A program made the position numbers and the translations under genes. The notes beneath the pieces were generated by a model. That model was not told the DNA's origin, searched no databases, and saw only the letters and a program-made list of their open reading frames with translations. From the NCBI RefSeq assembly GCF_038404745.2, contig NZ_JAYKTT020000054.1, positions 62,001 to 126,000 of the forward strand: 64,000 bases of DNA. The letters run 5' to 3'. Source of the DNA: Chlorogloeopsis sp038404745 (GTDB taxonomy: Bacteria > Cyanobacteriota > Cyanobacteriia > Cyanobacteriales > Nostocaceae). Positions 53,561-63,610 of the stretch are shown here, in pieces; position 1 is the first letter of the stretch; each line of letters opens with the position of its first letter.

Positions 53561-55544
53561 ACCAAAAATATTTATTTTCTATCACTGTTGTTTGGCGGCT
53601 GGATGAGTCGTATTTAAGGAGGTATTCGCGGGCGATCGCTTCTTTATCTCGCAGAGTTTGAACTTCTTTTTTTCCGATTTCTGTGTCTGTGGAAAGTAAA
53701 ATCACTTGATGGCTGGCTGAGGGAAAGTAACGTTCAACTAAGTTACTGCGGTGCGAAGAATCTAATCTCCCCAAGGGTGTGTCAATCGCCACTGGCAAAC
53801 GACGCCCTGATACTCGCGCCAAGCCCCACAAAAAAGCGATCGCTAAAAGTTGTTTTTCTCCTGCCGAAAGACGATGTTTGGGAACCGATTTACCTTGTGA
53901 GTTATACAAAGATAAGCTGAAGCTATTAGTATCAATGGCAAGGCGATGCACTAAATCAGATTTGTGCAGTAGATAGCGAAAGCACTCAGTGACTTCATTT
54001 TCTAATTTATTTAATTTTCTTAAAGTCAAACGCTCTCGAAAAAGTTTAAGTGTTTCTTGAACCCTCACCGAAGCAACAATAATATGTTCTATATTTTTGC
54101 GGTCTAAAGTTTGTTTAGTATATTCTTGTAAATCCTTCTTTAGCTTTTCAATTGCAGTCTCTAATTCAACTAGACGGCGGCGTGTTGTTTCGCAATCAGC
54201 TTTAACTTCAGCAACTTTCTTTTGTGCTACTTGCATTGCATCACGTAATTTATTGTATTCTTCTGGTGATGCTGCTGTCTGCACCTGTCTTTCTAAACTG
54301 ATGATTTCTTCTTCTTTAGTTTTCAGAGTAGCTAGTTGTTGTTTTGCAGAGATTTTAGCATTCTGTAAATAATAAATAACATTACCTAACTGACTGAGAG
54401 CTTCATCATCAGCGAATAACCAAAGTTCTTCTTGTAGAGAAGAGGAATTTTGCATCTGCTCATCTTCTGCTAGAAAAGCTTTGATTTTCTCAACTTGTTC
54501 TTCTGCAATACTTAAATTATTAATCAATTCGAGCAAGCGCTGATCTCGCTCCAATAATATATCTCGTGCTATTCGTCCTTGCCGAATACGAAATTCTTTT
54601 TCTCCTTGGGCTTGCACTTGCGAGAGTAATGGTTGAATTAACACCAACGGTAAAACATCGCCAGCTAATTCACACATCACCTGACGAGTTTGTTCAGCTT
54701 CTGCGGTTGTTTCTTCCTTCTGTTTATCTAACTGACTGCGTTCGGCTGCGATTTTACCGCCTTCAGAAATAAATTTATCAATAGCTATAGCTTGTGATTT
54801 TTCAGCTAATTGTAATTTTTTTTGTAGAGAAACAAATTTTTGTGTTTCTATTTTATATTCATCTTGTAATTGCTTTAATTCTTGTTCAATCTCTTCTAAA
54901 TTTTCTAATTCCTGCTTGTCTGCTACTTCTTTACGTTTGCGATTAACTAAAATCTCTATATCGCCAGTCAAACGTTCAGCCAATTCTAATCCTAACAAAG
55001 CGCGAATCGCATCCACAACAATTGGTGGTGGTATTTCCTGTTCTGCTAACTCCTTCACTTGTTCTCCATCAAAAAGAAACAAGTTAGATATTCCTAAAGG
55101 TAGTAAATTCTCAATATACTCATCCCAGATATTAACTAAAGCTTCAACAGGCCAGGTGTCATCATCACCCAAAATACCTAAATTATCTTTACCATCTTTA
55201 GGGTTTCTTTCCCATGTTCGCACAATTCTGTATTTAACTGGTTGGTCATTTTCAATGTGTTCAAATACTAATTCAATGCGAGTTTTATCATTGGCAGGTG
55301 TATGACTGTTAACGCATTGAGTGAGAAAATCCCCATAGCTTAAATTTCCACGCGTAGAGCATTGGGCGCGATGTCCATAAAGTGCGAGACGAATCGCATC
55401 CATGAGCGTTGTTTTTCCCCCTCCATTCATCCCACCTAAGAGAAGAATTGGGCGAGCATTATCTTTAATTTTTGGATCGAGATTTATTACCTGACGCCCA
55501 TTGTAGGGGCCAAAATTTTGGAGTACAAGTTCAAGAAAAATCAT
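53559..55544 (-). CDS. dndD: DNA phosphorothioation ATPase DndD
   Basis: SMC/Rad50-like ATPase of the DNA phosphorothioation machinery, which swaps a non-bridging oxygen of the DNA backbone for sulfur. 661 residues: N-terminal FLELVLQNFGPYNGRQ, Walker A GGMNGGGKTT (37-46), a long coiled coil (about 200-500), the ABC signature LSAGEKQLLAIAFLWGLAR and Walker B LPVAIDTPLGRLDSSHR. Length fits DndD. It is 169 bases downstream of dndC on the same strand, with dispersed repeats in between. No dndE follows; ndhD converges directly on it. Confidence 0.93.
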   Translation of the reverse strand: MIFLELVLQNFGPYNGRQVINLDPKIKDNARPILLLGGMNGGGKTTLMDAIRLALYGHRAQCSTRGNLSYGDFLTQCVNSHTPANDKTRIELVFEHIENDQPVKYRIVRTWERNPKDGKDNLGILGDDDTWPVEALVNIWDEYIENLLPLGISNLFLFDGEQVKELAEQEIPPPIVVDAIRALLGLELAERLTGDIEILVNRKRKEVADKQELENLEEIEQELKQLQDEYKIETQKFVSLQKKLQLAEKSQAIAIDKFISEGGKIAAERSQLDKQKEETTAEAEQTRQVMCELAGDVLPLVLIQPLLSQVQAQGEKEFRIRQGRIARDILLERDQRLLELINNLSIAEEQVEKIKAFLAEDEQMQNSSSLQEELWLFADDEALSQLGNVIYYLQNAKISAKQQLATLKTKEEEIISLERQVQTAASPEEYNKLRDAMQVAQKKVAEVKADCETTRRRLVELETAIEKLKKDLQEYTKQTLDRKNIEHIIVASVRVQETLKLFRERLTLRKLNKLENEVTECFRYLLHKSDLVHRLAIDTNSFSLSLYNSQGKSVPKHRLSAGEKQLLAIAFLWGLARVSGRRLPVAIDTPLGRLDSSHRSNLVERYFPSASHQVILLSTDTEIGKKEVQTLRDKEAIAREYLLKYDSSSRQTTVIENKYFW

Positions 55545-55552
55545 GGTACTAG

Positions 55553-55735
55553 GGACTATGGATTAGGGACTAGGGGCTAGGATGAGGAGGGGGGAGAGGA
55601 GCCAGCGCCGTGGGCGGGTTTCCCGACTTGGGGCGACTGGCGTGGGAAGACAAGGAGCAAGAACGTGAATCAAGATTCTCCGTGTCCCCGTGTCCTCTTT
55701 ACCCAATCCCCAATCACCGTTCCCCAGTCCCGAAT
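55553..55735. repeat. Dispersed repeats between dndC and dndD
   Basis: ACTAGGG-type heptamers (55553-55580), GC-rich GCCAGCGCCGTGGGCGGG-type module (about 55600), GACAAGGAGCAAG and a GTCCCC/CCCCAATC pyrimidine run. The last part encodes the final residues of DndC (GTGER). Confidence 0.75.
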
Positions 55736-57378
55736 TTGACATTCGCCCAAGTCTTTGGTTTAGCAGCCGAGGGTTGATCTGTGGAATCAACAAATGGCTC
55801 GCTCTTTACTTCCACTTGTTCACTTGTTACATCCGTTGCTTTATCTGCTACTACAAAATCCCCTAAAGTTAGCTGCTTTACCTTTTCCACATCTCCTTGA
55901 GCAGCCGCGGTTTTCAAATCTCTTTTCAAATAAGCATTTTTAATTGCTTCTTCTTGGGAACGAGAGCTAGTATCAAAACATTTCTCTAGGGCGTCATATA
56001 TGCCTACACGCCGCGCCATCTTACGAAACTGGCGTTCTGTGTCCAAAAGCTTCGCCATCAATTCTAGGTGCATGGCATCACCTTCACAAATTTCTTCTAG
56101 CACTGCCCACTCGTCGCTACCCAACAGACTATAGTCAGCACCAGGGCGGGGATCTTGGAATTCTTCACCAGTCACTTCTTTATATATGCGGGGTAAACTA
56201 TCATCAAATTCATGTTTTTGTTCTAGCCAGATGCGGCGAATTTCGCTTAGTTCTTCGGGAGCAAGTAGCGTAATATCGCGCATACTTTGTGGTGCTGTAT
56301 GGCGGATTTGTGTTTGTGCTTCTAATACTCGTCTTAGCCAATGTTCGCGCCAATATTTAGTATAGGGGCCTGGAATTGGTTCTACTGATTTTTCTCCATC
56401 TTTGTTGCGCTCAAAAAGTTGGACATCCCCCCAAATTCTTCGGAAATCTCTTCTGTCGCGATCATCTTCTGCATCTAATTCATTACGGATATCCAATAAA
56501 GGCTGCATCCATTCTTTTTCTTCATCATTTTGGATCATTGCCTGCATCGATTTATCCTGACTCACCAGCGTGCAAACCCAACACCCAAATCGGGAATCAC
56601 CACAACTAGGAGTGGAAGTATCAACAACTAAGGGGCATTCGTTATCTGCGGTTGCACCTCTGTAGATGTTGAATAATTCTTTGTTGCTCCCTCCCCAAGG
56701 ATTGTCACACTGATTGAGATAAATCCAGACATCATTATTACTCCAGTCTTCAATGGGGGTGTAAATTAAAGAATTGAGCAGACTACCATTAGGACTGAGG
56801 CGATCGCGCACTCTACGCATTTGATGCTTTTCCATTGTGGCTGCACGTTTTGAACTTTCGGCTTTGCGAGTACCCAAAACCAGAATTGTTTCACCATTCG
56901 CTCGAACCATCTCGCGGATAAAATGGTTAGCCGGATTAATTTTCAGACGTTGGGTACACCAACGAAATTGATTGCGTGGTGCGGGGTAGCCTTTGCCAAT
57001 TAGATTTACCCAAAATGTATCTTGAATCACAGGCTGTAGCAGATGAGGTTCAACAGGCATTTGTTGTTTATGTGCCGCAGACTTTAGCTGTTGCAAAGAT
57101 TTACGTACCCAAGCAGAAACAATCGGGTTTTCTACTTTAGTATCTGTTGTAATTACATGAATTGTTTTAGTTCGTTTTTCTTTTGGGAGGGCAGCGATCG
57201 CATTCCAAACTAGCTGCAACACCGTACTAGAATCCTTTCCCCACGATACTCCTATAATCCAAGGTATTTCGTCCAAACAATATAACTCTTGGATCTCAGC
57301 AGTGAGAACTGGTATCTCATCCAGCACAGTAGTACGCACTTTTCCATCTTGATTTTCTGCTTTTTGTGCTGTAGCCAT
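55714..57378 (-). CDS. dndC: DNA phosphorothioation sulfurtransferase DndC
   Basis: PAPS-reductase-like ATP pyrophosphatase carrying an iron-sulfur cluster, which activates sulfur for DNA modification. 554 residues: PP-loop SWGKDS (45-50), GTRKAESSKRA, RDRLSPNGSLLNSLIYTPIEDWSNNDVW, and the cysteine cluster in ECPLVV-STPSCGDSRFGCWVC that fits a 4Fe-4S site. The C-terminal 60 residues are lower in conservation, and the final GTGER is read from repeat DNA. It is divergent from dndB; dndD follows. The sulfur donor DndA (an IscS-like cysteine desulfurase) is not in the window and may be replaced by a housekeeping IscS. Confidence 0.93.
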   Translation of the reverse strand: MATAQKAENQDGKVRTTVLDEIPVLTAEIQELYCLDEIPWIIGVSWGKDSSTVLQLVWNAIAALPKEKRTKTIHVITTDTKVENPIVSAWVRKSLQQLKSAAHKQQMPVEPHLLQPVIQDTFWVNLIGKGYPAPRNQFRWCTQRLKINPANHFIREMVRANGETILVLGTRKAESSKRAATMEKHQMRRVRDRLSPNGSLLNSLIYTPIEDWSNNDVWIYLNQCDNPWGGSNKELFNIYRGATADNECPLVVDTSTPSCGDSRFGCWVCTLVSQDKSMQAMIQNDEEKEWMQPLLDIRNELDAEDDRDRRDFRRIWGDVQLFERNKDGEKSVEPIPGPYTKYWREHWLRRVLEAQTQIRHTAPQSMRDITLLAPEELSEIRRIWLEQKHEFDDSLPRIYKEVTGEEFQDPRPGADYSLLGSDEWAVLEEICEGDAMHLELMAKLLDTERQFRKMARRVGIYDALEKCFDTSSRSQEEAIKNAYLKRDLKTAAAQGDVEKVKQLTLGDFVVADKATDVTSEQVEVKSEPFVDSTDQPSAAKPKTWANVKFGTGER

Positions 57379-57481
57379 TTCTCCCTACCTATGTAAATAC
57401 AGGTAAATTCATCCCTAAACCCTTCCTGTCAGCTAGGAAGAGAAAAGATAAGATGATGCAATATTTATCACCCTTTATATA

Positions 57482-57496
57482 TGTACTGGAAGTACA
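57482..57496. promoter_or_regulatory. Palindrome TGTACT-gga-AGTACA in the dndB/dndC spacer
   Basis: A perfect six-base inverted repeat with a three-base spacer, 104 bases before dndB and about 105 before dndC. It resembles but does not match the cyanobacterial LexA box (GTAC-N4-GTWC), since here the GTAC cores are five apart. It may be the operator of DndB or another regulator. Confidence 0.5.
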
Positions 57497-57599
57497 ACCA
57501 TAGTATTGTAATCTTTAAAGGTTTTTAAAAACTTTACTTGCTGAATCAATTCTCTTGGAAAATTATTCTGATTTATAATTTAAGACTTTAAAAATTAAC

Positions 57600-59198
57600 A
57601 TGGATGAAAGTGCTGCCTACCCAACTGCTGATATTGCCAGTGAGTTCCTAGAAAGGGAAAACAAGGATAAACAGGTGCTGGCTATTTTACTAGAAAAGTT
57701 CATGAACCAGAAAGATTGGATTTTGGTTCAAAAGACAGAAATGGGTGGTACTGAGGCCTATGTTAGCTCTGTTACCTTAGAATGGCTTGCGGGTAGAGTT
57801 CGCTTTGCATCTGCCTTACCCCTACTTCAGCAAAAATATAATCCGCAGACAGATAATGTTGAGATTGACGCCGAGAGTATTGACGAAATTCAGCAACGCC
57901 CCCTTGATTGGTCGCGTCAACTACCACTAGCTCAGTATCTGTTAAGTTGCAAAAATCACAAGTTTCCACCTGTGTTGGTAGCGATAAATCAACCGTGGGT
58001 GGACAATTCCCAAGCTACTGAGTGGAATAGCCAAGGAATAGCTTTAAAATCTACTACAAATTTTACACCGCTAGATAAAGAAGGCAAGGTTGGTTTATTA
58101 AACGTTTTTGAGGAGGATGTAACCATCTATGCACTGGATGGACAACACCGCCTTATGGGTGTACAAGGGTTGATGGAATTGCTGAAAACTGGCAAACTCC
58201 AGCGCTATAAAAAGGATAAATCTCCTGACAACACGTTTATTACCGAATCTGACTTGATTCAGCAGTATAATATTCAACCAGCCTATCTGCAAAATTTATC
58301 TAAAGAAAAAATTGGTATTGAGTTCATTTGTGCAGTTGAGCAAGGGGAAACCCGCGAACAGGCAAGACGACGCGTCAGATCCATCTTTGTGCATGTTAAC
58401 CTCATGGCTGCACCTTTAACAAAAGGTCAGTTAGCCCAGCTCAACGAAGATGATGGTTTTTCTATTGTTGCTAGAAAAATCGCTGTAACCCATCCGCTTT
58501 TGGAACAGCGAGAAAGCCGAAATCCTCGCGTAAATTGGAATAGTGCTACAGTTGCAGCCAAGTCAACAGTTTTAACGACACTCCAAGCACTGAAAGATAT
58601 GTCTGAGCGATACTTGGGACAAAAATTTCCTCACTGGAAACCCTTAGATAAAGGTCTAATTCCCATGCGCCCAGAGGATGAAGAACTGGAGGAGGGAATC
58701 GGAGAGTTTCACAAGCTTTTTGATTATTTGGCAAGTCTTCCTAGTTATAAGCTTTTAGAAGATGAGGATACGCCAGCCTTACGGCGATTCAGTTTTGAGA
58801 AAGATGGGGGCGAAGGAAATATGCTTTTCCGCCCTGTCGGTCAAGTGGCTGTAGCGCAAGCTTTAGGAATCTTGGTTTTCCGCAAAGGATTTAATCTCGA
58901 CAATATTTTTAAGAAACTGCGGAAGTTTGATCAACAAGGTGGTTTTAGTAGCATGGAGTTCCCCCAGTCTATTTGGTATGGCATTTTGTACGATCCAAAT
59001 AAAAAACGGGTGCAGGTTGCTGGGCGAGATTTAGCAGCTAAGTTACTTATTTATATGTTGGGTGGAATTGAGGATCAGATGGAACGTGCAGAACTTCGTA
59101 AAGCTTTGGCTGATGCTAGAAGAGTAGAAAATAAAACTATCGGTTTTGATGGTAATTTTGTTGAACCAAAGCAGGTAGGGCTTCCGGCTATTCTGTAG
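57600..59198 (+). CDS. dndB: DndB-type DGQHR-domain protein
   Basis: 532 residues with the DGQHR signature at 180-184 (YALDGQHRLMGVQGLMELL), which defines the DndB/DGQHR family. The surrounding QPLAQYLLSCKNHKFPPVLVAI-like region, HVNLMAAPLTKGQLAQLNEDDGFS and RNPRVNWNSATV also fit. It is longer than most DndB proteins (about 350-400), with a larger C-terminal domain. DndB is known to repress the dnd operon and to modulate the extent of phosphorothioation. Here it is transcribed away from dndC and dndD, not in one operon with them as in many bacteria. Confidence 0.88.
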   Translation: MDESAAYPTADIASEFLERENKDKQVLAILLEKFMNQKDWILVQKTEMGGTEAYVSSVTLEWLAGRVRFASALPLLQQKYNPQTDNVEIDAESIDEIQQRPLDWSRQLPLAQYLLSCKNHKFPPVLVAINQPWVDNSQATEWNSQGIALKSTTNFTPLDKEGKVGLLNVFEEDVTIYALDGQHRLMGVQGLMELLKTGKLQRYKKDKSPDNTFITESDLIQQYNIQPAYLQNLSKEKIGIEFICAVEQGETREQARRRVRSIFVHVNLMAAPLTKGQLAQLNEDDGFSIVARKIAVTHPLLEQRESRNPRVNWNSATVAAKSTVLTTLQALKDMSERYLGQKFPHWKPLDKGLIPMRPEDEELEEGIGEFHKLFDYLASLPSYKLLEDEDTPALRRFSFEKDGGEGNMLFRPVGQVAVAQALGILVFRKGFNLDNIFKKLRKFDQQGGFSSMEFPQSIWYGILYDPNKKRVQVAGRDLAAKLLIYMLGGIEDQMERAELRKALADARRVENKTIGFDGNFVEPKQVGLPAIL

Positions 59199-59531
59199 TT
59201 ACTATCAAAGAATTGGCGATCGCTCAATTTTAAGGAACAATCACAATGGTTCTCACCGTTTATGAATTTATCGCTCAATGCGGCGATAGCGATCGCTATG
59301 AGTTTTCCTCAATCTTTCCCAATTTGCAACTAACAGCACAACAAGTCTTTGTGCCAGGGTGCTAATCGCCCTTCAAGTCTCAACTAGGCAAAATTCTACA
59401 AAGGGCGTATGCACCATACCTCTCCAACAATCTTCTAACGACTCCATATCTAATGGAAAAGAGCGATTGCTTTCTATGAAAGGTGCGTTAAGCAAATCGC
59501 CTAACGCACCTACTGTGAAAACTGGTAACTG
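59199..59531. other. dndB-ileS convergent spacer
   Basis: 333 bases holding the possible short ORF and two HIP1 octamers. No terminator of canonical form was found; GCGTTAGGCGATTTGC and its partial inverse around 59485-59510 can form a hairpin after ileS on the minus strand. Confidence 0.4.
59246..59365 (+). CDS. Possible 39-residue ORF or gene remnant
   Basis: ATG at 59246 with AAGGA nine bases upstream opens a short frame starting MVLTVYEFIAQ and ending at TAA 59363-59365. It contains a HIP1 octamer. It could be the 5' end of a lost gene. No family recognised; weak evidence. Confidence 0.25.
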   Translation: MVLTVYEFIAQCGDSDRYEFSSIFPNLQLTAQQVFVPGC

Positions 59532-62408
59532 TTAAAACTCTCCCGCTAATGCTGCAACACAACGTTCGCAAATTGAGGGATGTTCTGTGTTCTCTCCCAC
59601 ATGAGTAGAGTAGTTCCAGCAGCGATCGCATTTTTGTCCTTCTGCTTCTACGACACCAATTCCCCATGCATCTGTCTGCAAGTTGTATTTCAATCCTTGC
59701 AGTTTTTCTGGTGTATCTAACATCTCTGCTTGGGAAGTAATAAAAAGATAGCGAAGTTTATCGATACCATTATCACTGGTACTATCCAGTGATTTCACAG
59801 AGGCACGTAAATGCTCATTAGCGATGTAGAGCAAAACTCTTGCTTCTAGGGAAGAACCAATCATTTTTTCTACCCTTGCTTGCTCTAATACCCTGTTGAC
59901 ATCAGTGCGGATTTCTCGTAACTGTTGCCAAAAAGTTGCTAATTCTGGATTCTGCCACTTGGAATCTAGCTGCACCCAACCAGCTTCAAACACCGATTTG
60001 TAAGGTGTCTTGTAGGGGAGATATTGCCAGATATCTTCAGCCATGTGACACAGCACAGGTGCGATCGCTTTTGCTAAATTTTCTAAAGCAATCTGTAACA
60101 CGGTTTGACAACTACGCCGACGGAAGGCATCGGGCGCACTGATATACAACCTATCCTTAGCAATATCCAAATAGAAGTTGGATAAATCCACAACGCAGAA
60201 GTTCTGCACCGTTTGGAAAAAGCGGGAGAATTGGAAGCTATCAAAGGCTTCAGTCACTTCTTGAAATACTTCTGTGATCCGGTGCAACATATATTTATCG
60301 AGTTCTGGTAATTCCTCGAAAGGTACTGCATTTTTTTCGGGATCGAAATCGTGCAAATTACCCAACAAAAACCGCGCCGTATTGCGAATTTTGTTTCTGA
60401 TATCTGTCAGTTGCTTGAGGATGTTTTTACCCAAGGGTACATCCGAGGTGTAATCTACCGAGGAAACCCACAAGCGCAACACGTCTGCTCCATAAGCTGG
60501 TTCTTCTTTCTGGTTCTTTCCACCCCCAATTACAACTTTCGGATCAACTACATTTCCTAAGGACTTACTTTGTTTGCGTCCTTGTTCATCTAGGATGAAG
60601 CCATGAGTCAAAACTGTTTTGTAGGGTGCAATACCGTTGACTGCTACGCTGGTGAGCAAACTCGACTGGAACCAACCGCGATGCTGATCCGAACCTTCTA
60701 AGTATATATCTGCTGGGTAGCGTAATTCTGGACGCTGCTTGATGACCGCTGCCCAAGATGAGCCAGAATCAAACCACACGTCCATTGTATCTGTGCCTTT
60801 ACGGTAGGTACGGCCGTTATTGCGGTATTTTTCTGGCAATAATTCTTCAACAGAAAGTTCCCACCAAGCATTAGAACCTTTTTCGGCAATGATCACCTGC
60901 ACGTGGGCGATCGTTTCCTCATTTAATAGTGGTTCTTTGGTTTCTTCGTCGTAGAAAACTGGAATGGGTACACCCCAACTGCGCTGACGCGATATACACC
61001 AATCAGAGCGATCGGCAACCATCGGCGTGATTCGATTTTCGCCTTGAGCGGGAATCCATCTTACCGAGGCGATCGCTTTGAGGGCTTCTTCACGAAATCC
61101 TTCCACAGAAGCAAACCACTGTTCGGTAGCACGGAAAATAGTCGGTTTTTTTGTGCGCCAATCATAAGGGTACTTGTGGACGTAAGGTTCCTCTTTGAGC
61201 AGGGAACCAGCCTCAGACAGGGCATCAATTACCGCTTGATTACCATCCCCAAGCACATTCAACCCGGCAAACTGTCCTGCTTCTTCGGTAAAGTTACCAT
61301 TGTCATCAACTGGTGCCAAGATAGGTAAACCATAACGTTGACCAACGATGTAGTCTTCTTGACCATGTCCGGGTGCAGTATGTACTAACCCTGTGCCTGA
61401 TTCAGTAGTTACATAATCACCGCCAACCACGATTGGGCTTTCCCGCTCATACAGGGAATGTCGGTAAGTGGAATGTTCTAATTCTTTCCCTTTGACTGTG
61501 GTTTTTACGGTTAATGCAGTTTCCAGAGTAGTAGACAGTCGTTCTACCAAATCAGCAGCTACGATTAAGTATTTAAACTTAACACTTCCTGGTGGAGAAC
61601 TTACTTCCACAACTGCGTAGTTGAGTTGTGGATTGAGTGCCACTGCCAAATTCCCTGGAATTGTCCAAGGCGTTGTTGTCCAGATGGCTACACCTAAATC
61701 GTGGAGATATGGTTTTAGCGCAGGCTTCACCGCTTCGGAAAGGCTAGTAATAGCGAAAGCAGCATAGATACTACGAGAAGTGTGTCCTTCTGGATATTCT
61801 AATTCTGCCTCTGCCAAAGCAGTTTTAGAACTAGGACTCCAGTGGACAGGCTTCAAACCACGATAGATGTAACCTTTTAATACCATCTGACCGAAAACAC
61901 CGATTTGCGCTGCTTCGTATTCCGGTGCCAGCGTCAAATAAGGATGATCCCAATCACCCCAAACTCCGTAGCTTTTGAAGCTTTCCCGCTGTTCGTCTAC
62001 TGCATTGAGAGCAAATTCTTTGGCTTTTTGCCGTAGTTGCAAAGTTGTCAAGTTTTGCCGTTCTGCAGACTTCATGTTCTGCAAAACTTTCAGTTCAATA
62101 GGCAAGCCGTGACAGTCCCAACCAGGCACATAGCGAACTTTGCGCCCCCGTAGCAGTTGGTAGCGGTTAATAATATCTTTGAGAATTTTATTTAAAGCAT
62201 GACCAAGATGCAAAGAGCCATTTGCGTAGGGTGGCCCATCATGCAGTATAAATAATTCGCCTGGATTATTCTCGGACAGGCGATCGTAAATCTTATTGTC
62301 TTGCCAAAACTTTTGAATTTCAGGTTCACGCTTGATTGCGTTCGCCCGCATATCAAAGTTAGTTTTGGGTAAATTTACTGTATCCTTGTAGCTTCCAGTT
62401 TCTGTCAC
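59532..62408 (-). CDS. ileS: Isoleucyl-tRNA synthetase
   Basis: Charges tRNA-Ile and edits valine. About 958 residues: class I HIGH as HLGH in GSLHLGHALNKIL, the KMSKS motif as KQSKS, the editing domain with TTPWTIPGNLA and GTGLVHTAPGHGQEDY, DQHRGWFQSSLL, and a C-terminal zinc finger CDRC-x(n)-CERC. The GTG at 62408 (MTETGSYKDTV) is preferred as it matches cyanobacterial homologues I know; a GTG at 62465 would add 19 residues. No sign of a mupirocin-resistance-type sequence was assessed. Downstream end at 59532 faces dndB. Confidence 0.96.
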   Translation of the reverse strand: MTETGSYKDTVNLPKTNFDMRANAIKREPEIQKFWQDNKIYDRLSENNPGELFILHDGPPYANGSLHLGHALNKILKDIINRYQLLRGRKVRYVPGWDCHGLPIELKVLQNMKSAERQNLTTLQLRQKAKEFALNAVDEQRESFKSYGVWGDWDHPYLTLAPEYEAAQIGVFGQMVLKGYIYRGLKPVHWSPSSKTALAEAELEYPEGHTSRSIYAAFAITSLSEAVKPALKPYLHDLGVAIWTTTPWTIPGNLAVALNPQLNYAVVEVSSPPGSVKFKYLIVAADLVERLSTTLETALTVKTTVKGKELEHSTYRHSLYERESPIVVGGDYVTTESGTGLVHTAPGHGQEDYIVGQRYGLPILAPVDDNGNFTEEAGQFAGLNVLGDGNQAVIDALSEAGSLLKEEPYVHKYPYDWRTKKPTIFRATEQWFASVEGFREEALKAIASVRWIPAQGENRITPMVADRSDWCISRQRSWGVPIPVFYDEETKEPLLNEETIAHVQVIIAEKGSNAWWELSVEELLPEKYRNNGRTYRKGTDTMDVWFDSGSSWAAVIKQRPELRYPADIYLEGSDQHRGWFQSSLLTSVAVNGIAPYKTVLTHGFILDEQGRKQSKSLGNVVDPKVVIGGGKNQKEEPAYGADVLRLWVSSVDYTSDVPLGKNILKQLTDIRNKIRNTARFLLGNLHDFDPEKNAVPFEELPELDKYMLHRITEVFQEVTEAFDSFQFSRFFQTVQNFCVVDLSNFYLDIAKDRLYISAPDAFRRRSCQTVLQIALENLAKAIAPVLCHMAEDIWQYLPYKTPYKSVFEAGWVQLDSKWQNPELATFWQQLREIRTDVNRVLEQARVEKMIGSSLEARVLLYIANEHLRASVKSLDSTSDNGIDKLRYLFITSQAEMLDTPEKLQGLKYNLQTDAWGIGVVEAEGQKCDRCWNYSTHVGENTEHPSICERCVAALAGEF

Positions 62409-62529
62409 AGCTTCATGCCTAAGATTTTTAGTTGTCCAGGTTTTATCAATTATAATTGTTGCCACGACTGCTACCTAAAGCACCCATGTTAATAGAAATG
62501 AGCCAAGGGTTTTGAAGTATTTAGGTTAG

Positions 62530-63477
62530 CTAAGACTGCAACAAATCTTCTGCCAAAGCTACTGCACCCCACAAAGGCGCATCATCTCCCAACGCTGCCG
62601 ACACAATCTCAAAATTCACTTCCGGTAACGCTGTCTTTCGCGCTGTTTCCCGAATCACTTGCCACCATCTTTCTCCAGCCTTGGTTACGCTTCCACCCAA
62701 AACAAATAGCTGCGGGTTGATCAAATTCGCCACATTGCCAATACCCACTCCTAAAGCCCAAGCCGATCGCTCTAAAAGTTCCTGTGCTAACTGATCACCT
62801 TGTGCCGCCGCCTCACTCACCACCTTCCCCGTAATTAACTCCAAATTCCCACCTACTAAATTTCTAATTTTTTCTCCCCTACACCCCTGCAATTCCTCCC
62901 TCGCATCCTGTGCCAAATAAGGCCCCGACGCCAACCTTTCCACACATCCCCGCTTCCCACACAAACATATCGGCCCCGCAGGATCTACAACCATATGTCC
63001 AATTTCGCCAGCCATACCTTCCTCACCCCGCCAAGGTTTGGCGTTGAGTATCCAACCACCTCCAACGCCAGTGCTAATGGTAATGTAAAATAAACTATTA
63101 TGGTTATTTCCTGCACCGTAACGCCATTCACCAAGAGCCGCTACATTAGCATCATTATCAATACTAGCAGGAACGCTATATTCCTGTTCTAATAAGTGTT
63201 GCAAAGGTATATTCTCCCATCCGCAAACATGATGTGATAATCTCACTGTACCCGTAGTTGCATTTACAGGCCCGCCAAAGCTAACACCGATCGCGGCGGG
63301 TTTCCTATCTTGGAGTAAAGATTTGATGAGCGATCGCATAATCTTTAAGTCAGTGCTAGCATTTGTATTTGCAGGCGACAGGCAGCGTTCGTAACCCAAC
63401 CACTCTCTAGAACCCGCATTACTTAAAGCTGCTGCTAATTTTGTACCACCAAAATCGAGTGCCAAGATGAATGTCAT
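62530..63477 (-). CDS. ROK family sugar kinase
   Basis: 315 residues. N-terminal ATP-binding LALDFGGTKLAAAL, catalytic Asp in SIDNDANVAALGEWRYGAG, the glycine-rich TISTGVGGGWI, GEIGHMVVDPAG, and the ROK zinc motif CLCGKRGCVERL. C-terminal helices include GVGIGNVANLINPQLFVLGG. It could be a glucokinase or an N-acetylhexosamine kinase; the motif set does not separate these. ATG 63477 is the start. Two copies of the sRNA-like element lie upstream on the same strand. Confidence 0.9.
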   Translation of the reverse strand: MTFILALDFGGTKLAAALSNAGSREWLGYERCLSPANTNASTDLKIMRSLIKSLLQDRKPAAIGVSFGGPVNATTGTVRLSHHVCGWENIPLQHLLEQEYSVPASIDNDANVAALGEWRYGAGNNHNSLFYITISTGVGGGWILNAKPWRGEEGMAGEIGHMVVDPAGPICLCGKRGCVERLASGPYLAQDAREELQGCRGEKIRNLVGGNLELITGKVVSEAAAQGDQLAQELLERSAWALGVGIGNVANLINPQLFVLGGSVTKAGERWWQVIRETARKTALPEVNFEIVSAALGDDAPLWGAVALAEDLLQS

Positions 63478-63610
63478 ACCATTTTAGATTTATCTCTCAT
63501 CTCAAATGTAAGTTTGATGTGGCACAAAAAGTTTTAAAACCATCATTAAAGTTCCAAACTAGAAATTTTCTAAATTTATAAAATTATCTATTCAAATTTA
63601 AAAAAGCAAA

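Noticed and set aside
57482..57496. LexA box in the dnd spacer
   Set aside because: The two GTAC cores are five bases apart, not four as in the cyanobacterial LexA consensus; kept only as an unassigned palindrome.
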